Shown here piece by piece: positions 54,360-64,000 of a stretch of 64,000 nucleotides of DNA. The notes beneath the pieces are model-generated. The model saw nothing but the letters and a program-made list of their open reading frames with translations, searched no databases and was not told where the DNA came from. The position numbers and the translations under genes were made by a program. How positions within the stretch are numbered: the stretch's first letter is position 1; each line of letters opens with the position of its first letter. The stretch lies in NCBI GenBank assembly GCA_963783095.1, contig CAWAMR010000006.1:1-64000 (forward strand), written 5' to 3'. Source of the DNA: CAWAMR01 sp963783095 (GTDB lineage Bacteria > Planctomycetota > Planctomycetia > Gemmatales > Gemmataceae).

Positions 54360-54375
54360 TGTTCCACGTGGAACA
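54360..54375. promoter_or_regulatory. parS-like centromere site
   Basis: TGTTCCACGTGGAACA is a perfect 16-bp palindrome (18 bp with flanking A and T) and fits the conserved ParB-binding parS consensus (GTTNCACGTGNAAC). Such sites mark the origin-proximal chromosome in most bacteria. It lies in 377 bp of otherwise featureless DNA between IS1380 and the pnp terminator. No parAB gene is in the window. Confidence 0.75.
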
Positions 54376-54551
54376 TCGATATTGAACCGATCCATGTGCT
54401 GCTGTTACTACTTTTCCACCGAATTGCAGAGAGTCCACCAGTCGGCACTTGGCCACTTGCCGTCCCGATCAGTCTGTCTTCTCATCGGCGCGCTTTCGCG
54501 AGCGGCGCGCGGGAAAACGAGTCCTCTGTTTCTCGACCATGACTGGTACGG

Positions 54552-54586
54552 GAAAAAAGAAGCGGGGCGACTTACGTCCCCCCGCT
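54552..54586 (-). terminator. Intrinsic terminator of pnp
   Basis: Read on the minus strand, AGCGGGG and CCCCGCT pair around a 12-base loop and are followed by TCTTTTTTC. It begins about 34 bp after the pnp stop, exactly where a rho-independent terminator is expected. Confidence 0.8.
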
Positions 54587-54619
54587 CACCGTGTCCTGAT
54601 TGCGATTTCGCAGCTTCTT

Positions 54620-56822
54620 TCAGTTCCGTCGCCGATCTCGGTCACCACCTCGGTCGCCGCCCCGGTCGCCACCGGGACGAGGACCGCGTGAGCCTGGAGA
54701 TGGTCCGTCGCCTTCTGCTCGCGGCGGCGGCGGCGGCAGGAGAACCTTCCGCGATAACTTCACCTTGCCGACATCGTCCACGGCGATCACCTTGACCTGG
54801 ATGATGTCGCCCATCCGGACGACATCCTCAACCTTGCCGACGAAGCTGTGATCGAGTTCGCTGATGTGGCACAGGCCGTCCTTGCCGGGCAGGATCTCGA
54901 CGAAGGCACCGAAATCCTTGATCGCGTGACGCGGCCTTCGTAGATCCGGCCGACCTCGACCGCTGCGGTCAGCGCTTCGATCCGCTTCTTGGCTTCTTCG
55001 GCGCCCGCTGCTTCCCGGTGTGCGATGTACACGGTGCCGTCGTCTTCGATTTCGATCTGCGCGCCGGTCGCCTCCGTGGATGGCCTTGATGGTCTTGCCG
55101 CCCGGGCCGATCAGCAGCGCCAATCTTGCTCGGATCGATCTTGAATTGAAGCAGCCGCGGGGCATACTTGCTCGATTTCCGGTCGAGGCTTGCGCAGGGC
55201 AAGTGAGCATCGCCTTGAGAATCTCGCGGCGGCCTTCGCGGGCCTGATCCAGAGTGCCCGGATGATCTCCTCGCTGATGCCGTCGATTTTCAGGTCGAGT
55301 TGGATGCCGGTGATGCCGTTTTGCGTGCCGGCCACCTTGAAATCCATGTCGCCGAAATGGTCTTCGTCGCCGATGATGTCGGTAAGCATGATCAACTTGT
55401 CGGCTTCCTTGACCAGTCCGATCGAAATGCCGGCCACGGGATTGTTGATCGGCACGCCGGCGTCCATCAGGCCCAGCGTGGCGCCGCACACGCTGGCCAT
55501 ACTGGACGAGCCGTTGGATTCCAGGATGTCGGAGATGAGGCGAATCGTATAGGGGAACTTCGTCGGCGGCGGAATGACGGGCTTAACGCTCGCTCGGCCA
55601 GCATGCCGTGGCCGATTTCGCGCCGGCCGGGTCCGCGGATGGGCCGGCACTCGCCGACCGAGAACGGCGGGAAGTTGTAGTCGAGCATGAACTTCTTGCA
55701 GTATTCTTCGCCGAGGCCGTCGACGCGCTGCTCGTCGCCGCCCGTGCCGAGCGTGACCGTGACCAGGGCTTGCGTCTCGCCGCGCTGGAACAGGGCCGAG
55801 CCGTGCACGCGCGGCAGCAGGTCGACTTCGCAGTAGATAGCGGGCGAATGTCTTGCAGTCGCGGCCGTCGAGCGCGTGCCGGCGAGGATCAGATCGCGGA
55901 AGACGCGCTCTTCCAAGGTGCATAATCGCCGCGTCGACTCGATTGCTCGGCGTGATCGGCGACTTCCGCCCTCGGGTCAGGAATCAGCCTCGATCTTGGC
56001 CTTGCATCTTCATCGACCTTGCCGGCACGCGCCCGGGCCTTGCCTTTGGTCAGCTTGGCCTCGCGTGAAATCGTCGTAATAACGTTCTGCTGCACCGTGT
56101 CGATCAGCGGGTTCGGGCGTCGGCGCACGGTACTGCCTTCTGGCCGTGGCCCACCTTCTCGCGCAATTCCTCGCTGCAGCTCGAAAATCTGTGATGATAT
56201 ATTCGTGGCGCGAAGAGGATGGCCTCGACCATGAGGTCTTCGGGCAATTCGCGGGCGAAACCTTCGATCATCAGGACGGCCTCGCGCTGCCGGAGACGAT
56301 CAGGTCGAGATCGCTCTCTTCCAGTTCGTCGTGCGTCGGGAGAGGGACGAACTCGCCGTTGACCTGTCCAACCGCACCGAGCCGAGCGGCTTCGGAACGG
56401 GAGCGGCGAAATGTGCAGCGCGGCACAGGCGCCGATCATCGCCAGCACGTCGCCATCGTTCTGCCGGTCGCTGGCCAGCACGAAGGCCTGACCTGGACTT
56501 CGTCGTGAAACCCGTCGGGGAACAGCGGACGGATGGGCCGGTCCATGAGCCGGGCGGTGAGGGTTTCTTTGGTGGTGGGCCGGCCTTCCCGCTTGAGGAA
56601 GCCGCCGGGAAACTTGCCGGCCGCCGCGGCTCGTTCGCGATATTCGACGGTCAGTGGGAAAAAGTCGCCTTCATCACGAGGTTTACCCTGGACAACTGCG
56701 ACAAGAGAAATGGTCTCTCCGACTTGAACCAAAACTGCGCCATGAGCTTGTTTGGCGAGTTTTCCGGTTTCAAGGCTAAGGGTGTGCGCCCAATAGCGCC
56801 ACTCAACGCGAACTGCCTGCAC
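54620..56822 (-). CDS. pnp: Polyribonucleotide nucleotidyltransferase, many frameshifts
   Basis: The N-terminal RNase PH domain is clear from 56822 (VEWRYWAHTLSLETGKLAKQ, FFPLTVEYRERAAAAGKFPG, RLMDRPIRPLFPDGF). Pieces then follow in different frames: IEGFARELPEDLMVEAILFA; SITSP-type second PH domain text with SGSSSMASVCGATLGLMDAG; NPVAGISIGLVKEADKLIML; the KH domain; and an S1 domain (EILPGKDGLCHISELDHSFV, VEDVVRMGDIIQVKVIAVDD). It closes with a Gly/Arg/Asp-rich tail to 54620. At least eight frame changes occur in 2.2 kb. All domains are present in order, so the gene is probably whole in the cell. PNPase degrades RNA with phosphate. It follows rpsO, the usual pair. Confidence 0.88.
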
Positions 56823-56985
56823 AGATAGGTTCCTCTCAGTTAGCTACGGTAGGAGTCAACCACCGGTGGAGAGGAGTGAATTGGGGGTGCGGTGGACAGT
56901 TCAACAATGATTTGGCTTCAATTCGGCCACAGCTTTGATGCTGTGGAGACTTGTCTGATGCCCATTTGCCCACCACTAACAACAA

Positions 56986-57253
56986 CTACTTGCGGAGGCC
57001 CAATTTTCCAATAATGGCCAGATAGCGATTGCGATCAACAACCTGAAGGTATTTGAGCAGATCCGACCGTGTGCTGACCATTTTCAACAAGCCCCGACGG
57101 CTGGAGTGATCCTTCTTGTAGTGTGCATGTGGTCGGTGAGAGAGTTAATCCTCTTGGTGAGCACGCAATCTGTACTTCGGGTGAGCCGGTATCGTGCTCA
57201 CTGTGCTTGTGCGTACCAATAACCGTTGTTTTGCGTTCCTTTGTGATCGACAT
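56986..57253 (-). CDS. rpsO: Ribosomal protein S15, frameshifted
   Basis: The start MSITKERKTTVIGTHKHSEH and DTGSPEVQIA is typical S15. The next family blocks appear in other frames (RINSLTDHMHT; HSSRRGLLKMVSTRSDLLKY; LAIIGKLGLRK) down to a TAG at 56986. Total length matches the 89-residue protein. At least two indels are needed. As S15 is near-universal, these are best read as sequence errors. The pnp gene lies 160 bp downstream. Confidence 0.9.
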
Positions 57254-57582
57254 TTGCTATCCTCACACTCCCGTCCCGGTGTTTTGACTCCTACCTGATT
57301 CTCACAAATAAACACTTTGGGATTGCTTCAATTTAGCAACCGACAAGCCGATTGCAAGAGTCCAGGCCGAAATAATGGCCAATTGATAATCGCGTAGATT
57401 CGGATGGCACGAAGTTCGGAAACGTGCAAAGCAGTTACTCCTCCTTAGCTTCTGCGCACGCCACAGCTGTTGATAATCGGGTGTCACAAAATGAGTTCTC
57501 CCGGTATGATATACTAAGCAGAGTTTCACGTTCCATTGCCCAAAGTTCGATCTCATTTCTCGTCGAAGGAGAATTGCCGGTC

Positions 57583-59522
57583 ATGAACGTGAACCATCAA
57601 TTCAGAACCGGGAAAGTTCATCGGCTGATGTGGATCGGAATTGTCCTGTTGAGCACTGTTGCCGCGCTGGGTTATTGGCATTTTTCCAAGGATTCTGAAG
57701 TTCCAACTGCCACTCCAATTCCAGACAGAACGGTCGTCGATCCCAGGGTTGCCTATAACGGCCCCTTTCAGAATATCCACCCTTCGGTTCGATATGTGGG
57801 CAGCCAGGTTTGCGCGGAATGTCATGCCAAAATCGACCATCAATTTCATCAGCATCCGATGGGCCGCTCATTGCTGCCCATGTCGAAAGTGGTTGACCAA
57901 CTGACCTATACGAAAGAGTCACGTAATCCTTTTGAGGCGTTCGGTCGAGAAATGACGGTCATCCGGAACAAAGACCGGATGTGGCATCGCGAAAGTCAAT
58001 TCGACAGCGAAGGGAAAAAGATCTACGACCATTTGCTGGAGGTTCATTATGTCGTTGGTTCCGGAAACAGCGGGCACTCTTTCCTGACGAACCGAGATGG
58101 TTTTATTTTCCAAACTCCGATATCTTATTTTCCGCAAAAAAAAAATCTGGGACACCTCACCCGGGTTTTCCCCTGCAATGGTTTCCGGGTCGGCCGATTC
58201 AGGCAGATTGTTTGTTCTGCCATGCCAATCGTGTTACGCCTCGCGAAGGTACCCTGAACGGCTTCGCGGAGGCAACCACTCTTGAGCCGATCGGTTGCGA
58301 ACGCTGCCATGGACCAGGTGAAAAACACGTTCAGGAACGACATTTGAGCAAACCGGCGGCCGGAGCAGCCGACTATACAATCGTCAACCCCAAACACCTC
58401 CCTCCCAACTTGCGTGAAGCGGTCTGTCAGCAATGCCACCTGGAAGGAGAAGCCCGGATCGTTCGGCGCGGGCGAACGCGCGAGGAATATCGGCCTGGCC
58501 TGCCTCTGGAAGACTTTCTGTCAACATTCGTCCAAAGCCATCAGGGCAATGATCGACACCTCGTTAATCATGTCGAACAGATGTATTTGAGCAGGTGTTT
58601 TACCCAAAGCAATGGGAAAATGGGCTGTGTGACCTGCCACGATCCCCACCAGAAGGTCTTGCCGCAGAACCGAATCGCTCACTACCGGAACAGTTGTCTT
58701 CAATGCCACGACGATTGTTCGCTTGCTCTGGCCGATCGATTGCGGACGAACAAAGATAACAGTTGTGTCGACTGTCACATGCCCCGGTTTTCCGCGACCG
58801 ACGTTGCCCATGTGGCCGCAACGAATCATTTGATCGAGCGCCGGCCGCGCCGGATCGACCTTCGCGCCGACGAGAAGAGAAATGCGATTACGAGTCCAAT
58901 CGTGTTGTTTCCTCAGAGACGAATCGACTTGGAGAATGAGGAATCAGCTCGCGACCTTGGCATCGCATTAAGCCAGTTTGCTCGGAGCAACAAGATTCCC
59001 GTCAAGCCTGATCTCTATAACGCCTTGGAGATGCTGAGTCAATCGTCGAAGGTTTTTCCCGACGATGAGGTACTCTGGGAAGAGAGGGCATACCTTCTCT
59101 CCATGATTGATGGACTCGAGGAAGCCATCGGTCTTTGGGAAAAAATACTGCACAACTCGCCACAAAACGAACAAGCTCTGCTTCAAATCGGTGCATTATA
59201 CCAGCGCACTCAACAACCCGAGAAAGCGTTGGAATGCTGGAAGAAAGTGATCGCACTTGACCCGTGGAATGCAGGGGCTTATTGGGCGATCACTCCTCTG
59301 CTCATGGAGAGAAAGGAATTCGCCGAGATGCGAATGATTGTCGGCAAATGGCTCCAACTCGTACCCGCTAGTGTCGAAGCACGCCAGTTGTCGGTGTTTT
59401 GCCTTCTGAAAGAAGACAAACTCGTTGAAGCTGAGCGAGAATTTCAAACCATCGAACGTTTGAATCCGCCAGATATTGCTCAGCTTCGCCGCTGGTATGC
59501 GACCTTCAAAAAGCCGAAATGA
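57583..59522 (+). CDS. Multiheme cytochrome c with TPR repeats, frame change at a poly-A run
   Basis: The ATG at 57583 (GGAGAA upstream) starts a membrane anchor (LMWIGIVLLSTVAALGYWHF). CAECH follows at about residue 84. At 58137-58146 a run of ten A bases separates two frames; the second carries CLFCH, CERCH, CQQCH, CVTCH, CLQCH and CVDCH, for seven heme sites in all. TPR-like helices (about 480-640, EQALLQIGALYQRTQQPEKA) close the protein, about 645 residues joined. Such anchored cytochromes move electrons in the periplasm; partners are unknown. The 330 bp upstream hold no gene. Confidence 0.85.
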
Positions 59523-59558
59523 GAGAGATTGCCTGCAGTGGGTAAACCTCGCGAAAAC

Positions 59559-60440
59559 TCACGGGTCCGCACGCTCGGCATAGAAGCCTGCATCGCGGTC
59601 TTGTAACTTCGTCGTACCCGCGATGGCTTTGCCGTCGCCGGTGAACATGTAACCCGTGAATGTCTGCTCGGTCGCGGGCCACTTGACCTTAAAAGTGATC
59701 GAGTGCTTCACCGTTCCGATCTGCCCGGTGACTTCGTACTTCGCGCCGTCCTTGTCGGAATAAAAGGAGCCGGTCACTTCTCCTGATTCGTTTACCTCCA
59801 GTTTGAGTTGGCCGGAGTGCCGGCCGTCATCGCACAACTTATAAGTCCCGATAAAGAATCGCGGTTCAAACTTCTCTCCCAAAACCAGCTTCGGCGCTTT
59901 TTTCGGCACCACGTTGGCAATCGCCTTGGTCACGACAAACAATTTGGCCTTGTTGAGCGGCTTAACGATGAGCGAATTCGGATTTTTCGGCGACTCGATC
60001 ACAATGAGATCGCCTCCCATTTTTTCCGGAACGATTTGGCCGAGATCGAGGTGCAGTCTGGAATCACCGTAGAGGTGGACGTTTTCCGCCTTGGCCTTGA
60101 CGGTGCGTTCGGTGGCTTCCTTGTAGGTAACGTATTTCTCGATCAGAATCATCGAAACCTGCTGATCCGTCCCGACTCGTTGACGTGCGGGGCGGACCAG
60201 AAGTTTGGCATGGCGATTATCGTTCGTGACAACGATCAGGAAAACCGCGGAACTGTCGCCCAGCACGTCGGCGTACTCGGCCATCTGGTCCGAAGTGAGT
60301 TCTTTGAGCTCCTTGAGAACCCCATCTTCGATCGCCTTGGCGAGCACGGGATTGGTGTAGTAGTCGAAGTGGTCAGCCCGAGCAGGCAGAACCAGAAGCA
60401 ATAGTGCAGAGCCTGCTATCGAGCAACGAAGTCGGAACAT
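59559..60440 (-). CDS. Secreted protein of unknown function
   Basis: The ATG at 60440, with GGAGAA five bases ahead, starts a signal peptide (MFRLRCSIAGSALLLLVLPA-RA) and a 293-residue protein. The middle part contains LKELTSDQMAEYADVLGDSS and ILIEKYVTYKEATERTVKAK. The C-terminal third (FFIGTYKLCDDGRHSGQLKL, GSFYSDKDGAKYEVTGQIGT, GYMFTGDGKAIAGTTKLQDR) looks like a lipocalin-type beta barrel. No known enzyme motif. Confidence 0.6.
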   Translation of the reverse strand: MFRLRCSIAGSALLLLVLPARADHFDYYTNPVLAKAIEDGVLKELKELTSDQMAEYADVLGDSSAVFLIVVTNDNRHAKLLVRPARQRVGTDQQVSMILIEKYVTYKEATERTVKAKAENVHLYGDSRLHLDLGQIVPEKMGGDLIVIESPKNPNSLIVKPLNKAKLFVVTKAIANVVPKKAPKLVLGEKFEPRFFIGTYKLCDDGRHSGQLKLEVNESGEVTGSFYSDKDGAKYEVTGQIGTVKHSITFKVKWPATEQTFTGYMFTGDGKAIAGTTKLQDRDAGFYAERADP

Positions 60441-60585
60441 ACATTTCTCCTGTGCAAATGAACGATACTTCATGCGGTGGGAATGGACCCATTTTTGGGT
60501 GAAAGACCCGTAGCGCGGCGTTACGAGTTTCCTCTCGAAATTGTAGCAAACTCTACCACATGGAGTATAAACCAGCGAAACGGTG

Positions 60586-61956
60586 CTACTTGGTCGAAGC
60601 CGCCGATTGAACGGTCTGACCATCGGTCAAGACTCCTGCGCGGACGGCAATCGGTTCGTTGCCCAACAGCTCTTCCCAGGAAGATGACCCGCGCTTTTGC
60701 AACTTCAAAACGACGATGTATTGGCCGTCGGTTCCGCCCACCTGCACCGGCGTTCGCACCGCTTTGCCTTCTTGGATCAGGAAACAAACCAGCGCAGAAT
60801 CCTCTTGGACGACCGCGGATACGGGTAACGTCCAGCCGGCCGGAAACGAATGAATAATACGCGCTGAGACAAACATGCCGGGCCGCAGCAGATCATCCTT
60901 GTTCGGCAGATCGATCTCGGTACGCAAAGTGCGCGAGCCGGGATCCAAAGCCCAGGAAGTCCGGGCTACTTTTCCGCTCCGGTTCAGAGGCGAATCGGCC
61001 TGGATCGTCATCCTGACTTCGGCATCTTCCTTTACCAACCCCGCATCAGCTTCGGGCACAGCTATCACGATCCGAACCGGATCGAGCCGGCTCACCTTGA
61101 ACAGCCAGTCGTCGACTCCGGAGGCCGGCTGCACATACTTTCCCTTGGTCGCCTTCCGAGCTGTGATAATGCCGTCGAAAGGAGCGCGAATTTTCCCGTA
61201 GCCCCACATCGCTTTCGCTCGAAGTGCCTCGGCAGCGGCCACCTCCACGCGCGCTTTTGCCGCCAGCACATCCGACTCGGCTTTGTCTCGATCCGCTTTC
61301 GCCTTCAGAACGGCAGCGTTGACAGAGGCGAGTCGAGCCTCCGACGCCTTGAACTGGTTGAGCGTTTCTTCACTGCTCTGAGTATCGATGATCTTGTCTT
61401 TCGCCAGCGATGCCATTCGGGTCTTTTCCGACTTCCAGCGATCGTGCTGTGCTTTGGCCTCGCCCACCATTGCTTCAACGACCGCGATCGTGGCATTCGC
61501 CGCCAGCAGAGCTTTGGCAGCCTGGTCGGTTTCCGCCCTGGCTTGACGAACCAGCGCCTCCTTTTGATTCTTCTCCTGTTCCAGTTCAGGAATTACCAAT
61601 TCGGCCAACACTTCGCCCGTATCAGGTATTTCCACGCCGTCCGAATCAAATTTCGGGCCATGAATCTTTCTTCCGATGTCGTGAGTGAGTTTGCCATCGG
61701 CTTCGTAGAGGAGCTGGGTATTGCCCGGCACGCGAGAAAATAACAAGGTGTCCTCATACGCCTGGACGCTGCCCGGCTGCTCAATGATCCGACGAAGAGC
61801 TTTGCGCTGTGGGTAAACCACGCTGACAGTGGTAACGGTGTTGCCGGCTTTGGCAACCCGAGGAGGCGGGTTGGACACGCCACATCCTCCGATGGCGACC
61901 CCAGCCAATAGCAGTGCAATTCGCCAAAATATGCGGGCGTGCCGATATTCACGCAT
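60586..61956 (-). CDS. RND efflux periplasmic adaptor (membrane fusion protein), lipoprotein
   Basis: The 456-residue product has a lipoprotein signal (LLLAGVAIGGCG). A biotinyl-lipoyl half (GSVQAYEDTLLFSRVPG), a long hairpin coiled coil (about 130-250, EQEKNQKEALVRQARAETDQ onward) and the second half (GYGKIRAPFDGIITARKATK) follow. A beta-barrel domain comes next. It bridges the RND pump to the outer membrane. The start overlaps the permease stop by 8 bp only if both are on one transcript; the permease is upstream on the minus strand. Substrate unknown. Confidence 0.92.
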   Translation of the reverse strand: MREYRHARIFWRIALLLAGVAIGGCGVSNPPPRVAKAGNTVTTVSVVYPQRKALRRIIEQPGSVQAYEDTLLFSRVPGNTQLLYEADGKLTHDIGRKIHGPKFDSDGVEIPDTGEVLAELVIPELEQEKNQKEALVRQARAETDQAAKALLAANATIAVVEAMVGEAKAQHDRWKSEKTRMASLAKDKIIDTQSSEETLNQFKASEARLASVNAAVLKAKADRDKAESDVLAAKARVEVAAAEALRAKAMWGYGKIRAPFDGIITARKATKGKYVQPASGVDDWLFKVSRLDPVRIVIAVPEADAGLVKEDAEVRMTIQADSPLNRSGKVARTSWALDPGSRTLRTEIDLPNKDDLLRPGMFVSARIIHSFPAGWTLPVSAVVQEDSALVCFLIQEGKAVRTPVQVGGTDGQYIVVLKLQKRGSSSWEELLGNEPIAVRAGVLTDGQTVQSAASTK

Positions 61957-64000
61957 GAGTTGTCCTCACTGTCAAGTCGTCAGCCACGTAGTATGGGCTA
62001 TCCGGGTCGCTCGGAGAAAGCGATACCGACCGAGTTGCGCTTCGGCCCATTACCACCGCGAAAATCCCAGGCAGGACCAGGATCGTTGCGATCAAAGACG
62101 CCAATAAGCCGCCAATGACGGATCGAGCCAGCGGTGCCGCTTCATCTCCTCCCCCGATTGCCAGAGCCATCGGTACCATGCCGGCGACCATCGCAATGCT
62201 GGTCATCAATATCGCCCTGATCCTTGTTTTCGCGGCAACTATCCCCGCGTCGACCGAAGTTTGGCCCGATTGCCGATGGCGCTCGGCAAAGGTGACCAGC
62301 AAAATCGCGTTGGCCACGGAGACGCCCACTGCCATGATCGCCCCCATGAATGACTGAAGGTTGAGGGTTGTCCTCGTTAGCCAGAGTATCAGGACTACTC
62401 CACAAAGTACCGCAGGCACCGTGGCGACCGAAATCAAGGATAGTCGAACCGATTGAAAATAGGCCGTCAATAGCAAGAAAATCACTACCACCGCCACGGC
62501 AAGACCAAACCCAAGCCCCCGAAAGAGTTCGAGCATCGGAGCCGCCTGGCCGCGCACATCGACCTGGCAACCCACCGGAGGCGGTCCAGCGCTCGCGATG
62601 GCCCGATCGATGCGGCCCGCGACCCGGCCCAGATCTTCGCCCGCGATGTTGGCCGTCATGCTCACCACCCGGCGCATATTGTACCGGTCGATTTGGCCGG
62701 ACGTGGTCCCTTCCGTCACATCTGCCACCGCACGAAGCAGCAGCGGGGTTCCGTCGTGGGCCTTGACGGAAATCATCTCGACGCTGGTTATGGAACGCAT
62801 AAGCGCCTGCGGAACCTCTACCTGGATCTGGTAGCCAATGCCGGATTTTGGATCGCGCCAGAAGTTCGGAACGACAAACCGGCTCGAAGACGTTGCGGCC
62901 AGGACCGACCGAGAAATCTCCTCGGTCGATACCTTGGAAGCGGCCGATTTCTCACGATTGATCTTCACATCGACGGTAGGGTAATGAAGGGACTGGCCGT
63001 ATTGAAGATCGCGCAAGGTCGGCACGGTCGCCAATGCTTCGTGGAGGGTCTCGGCAAAAGCCCGATTATCTGCCATTTTCGGTCCGCTGACCACCACCTC
63101 GATCGGCGTCGGAGAGCCAAAACTCATTACTTCGTTAATGATATCTGCCGGTTCAAAGGAAAGTTGAATGGTTTCGACCAATCGATTCACTTTGTCGATC
63201 GGCTCCCCTTCATCGGTCCACTTCTGTTTCGCCCATTCTCGAAGATGGGACGGCAACTTCTCTCGAAGTCGCGCTTTGAGTTCCTCGATCCGAACCGATC
63301 CGGGTTTCAAAGACACGCGCATCACTGCTTCTTCGGGTCCACCCATCCACAGGAAGACGGCGTTGATCGGATAACTGGACGCCACCACACCCACATAGCC
63401 CAGCGAAATGTCGACATTTTCCGGCCCCACCTCTTTGCCGATGAAATCGAGCGCCTCTTGAGCCATCGCCTCGGTCTGTTCGATCCGTGTTCCTTCGGGA
63501 GCGCGAAGTCGAAATTGAAATTGACCCGTATCGACTTGCGGGAAAATATCCGTTCCCAGCCGGGGGCCCAGGAGTGCAACAATCAGCCCCGCCGCCAGCA
63601 AGTAGGCTGGGACAAGCAATCTCCGCATGCGTGTCGTGAGACTTAACAGTCTCGCAAGCCCCATCATAAAAGGATTCTGCCTTTTCGAAGGAGCGTTCGC
63701 CGGGCGGGATTCGTGACCTGATAGTAGCCAGACCGACAGAACTGGTACAAAGGTGCTGGAAAGAAGATAGCTGGTCACCATGGCAAAACCGACGGCCAGC
63801 GCTAAGGGCGCGAATAATCCCCGCGCTGAACCCTGCATGAAAAACGAGGGTATGAACACGGCAAGGACACAGAGCATCGCCAGAAAGCGAGGCACAGCGG
63901 TTTCCGAATTGCCACGTCGAACGGCAAGGGCGATCGAATTCGTCCCGGCCATCTGAGTATGGATATTCTCCACCTCGACGGTTGCCTCATCGACCAGAAT
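61949..64000 (-). CDS. RND efflux permease, C-terminal two thirds, runs off window
   Basis: The frame enters at base 64000 with ILVDEATVEVENIHTQM, the conserved helix 4 region of AcrB/CzcA pumps. It continues through helices 5-6 (LAMLCVLAVFIPSFFMQGSA), the second porter loop and the last six helices, with GAIMAVGVSVANAILLVTFA and a MTSIAMVAGMVPMALAIGGG motif. About 683 residues are in the window. Proton-driven pumps of this family export drugs or metals. The type and the outer-membrane partner are outside the window. Unbroken frame. Confidence 0.94.
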   Translation of the reverse strand: MLVDEATVEVENIHTQMAGTNSIALAVRRGNSETAVPRFLAMLCVLAVFIPSFFMQGSARGLFAPLALAVGFAMVTSYLLSSTFVPVLSVWLLSGHESRPANAPSKRQNPFMMGLARLLSLTTRMRRLLVPAYLLAAGLIVALLGPRLGTDIFPQVDTGQFQFRLRAPEGTRIEQTEAMAQEALDFIGKEVGPENVDISLGYVGVVASSYPINAVFLWMGGPEEAVMRVSLKPGSVRIEELKARLREKLPSHLREWAKQKWTDEGEPIDKVNRLVETIQLSFEPADIINEVMSFGSPTPIEVVVSGPKMADNRAFAETLHEALATVPTLRDLQYGQSLHYPTVDVKINREKSAASKVSTEEISRSVLAATSSSRFVVPNFWRDPKSGIGYQIQVEVPQALMRSITSVEMISVKAHDGTPLLLRAVADVTEGTTSGQIDRYNMRRVVSMTANIAGEDLGRVAGRIDRAIASAGPPPVGCQVDVRGQAAPMLELFRGLGFGLAVAVVVIFLLLTAYFQSVRLSLISVATVPAVLCGVVLILWLTRTTLNLQSFMGAIMAVGVSVANAILLVTFAERHRQSGQTSVDAGIVAAKTRIRAILMTSIAMVAGMVPMALAIGGGDEAAPLARSVIGGLLASLIATILVLPGIFAVVMGRSATRSVSLSPSDPDSPYYVADDLTVRTTHA

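Overview
The window looks like a chromosomal segment of a planctomycete, probably a member of the Gemmataceae. The pointers are a DUF1559-type secreted protein, secreted WD40 and tandem metallo-beta-lactamase-fold proteins, a multiheme cytochrome with TPR repeats, many dispersed palindromic repeats and moderately high GC. This assignment is inference from gene content; no rRNA gene lies in the window.

Layout: (1) 0-1.6 kb, an HD-family phosphohydrolase (partial) and phoH. (2) 1.7-7.8 kb, a decayed type I restriction-modification locus (hsdM fragment, hsdS, hsdR fragment) with an AbiE toxin-antitoxin pair and two repeat arrays between hsdS and the hsdR remnant. (3) 7.8-9.5 kb, a secreted cysteine-protease-like protein, a small fragment and a ParE/RelE-type toxin-antitoxin pair. 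(4) 9.6-12.9 kb, cdsA, uppS and purA. (5) 12.9-16.9 kb, a polymorphic-toxin locus: a HINT-domain protein with a C-terminal deaminase-like tip, a beta-propeller gene that could be its partner, and a displaced HINT-junction remnant. It is bracketed by 32-bp direct repeats, one of them inside the 3' end of the next gene. (6) 16.8-20.9 kb, a single-module NRPS of the poly-amino-acid synthetase (Pls) architecture. (7) 21-26.6 kb, mntH with a promoter/operator candidate, a lipoprotein gene split by an ISKra4-like element, and gltA. (8) 26.7-32.1 kb, a WD40 protein, an IS5-family element in a 7-bp repeat, and three exopolysaccharide-type glycosyltransferases. (9) 32.3-37 kb, an HtrA-like protease and an HNH nuclease gene split by a 2.6-kb serine-recombinase element. 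(10) 37.2-44.2 kb, a housekeeping run: rplY, pth, rpsF, ssb, rplI, dnaB, ispF, cysS. (11) 44.1-48.7 kb, an overlapping row of short unknown genes, a PLD-nuclease/EVE-like fusion and a secreted protein. (12) 49-54.3 kb, a tandem MBL-fold protein, a DUF1559 protein, a PH-like fragment and an IS1380 element. (13) 54.3-57.3 kb, a parS-like site, pnp with its terminator, and rpsO. (14) 57.5-64 kb, a multiheme cytochrome, a secreted protein and an RND efflux adaptor/permease pair that runs off the end.

Data quality matters for every reading here. Many genes, including essential ones (rpsO, pnp, gltA), are broken by single-base frame changes while their protein sequence continues perfectly in another frame. 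The most economical explanation is indel error in a long-read or low-coverage assembly, clustered in places such as pnp. I annotate such genes as one locus and give the frame changes. True disruptions, such as the IS and recombinase insertions with clean junctions, are kept apart from these.
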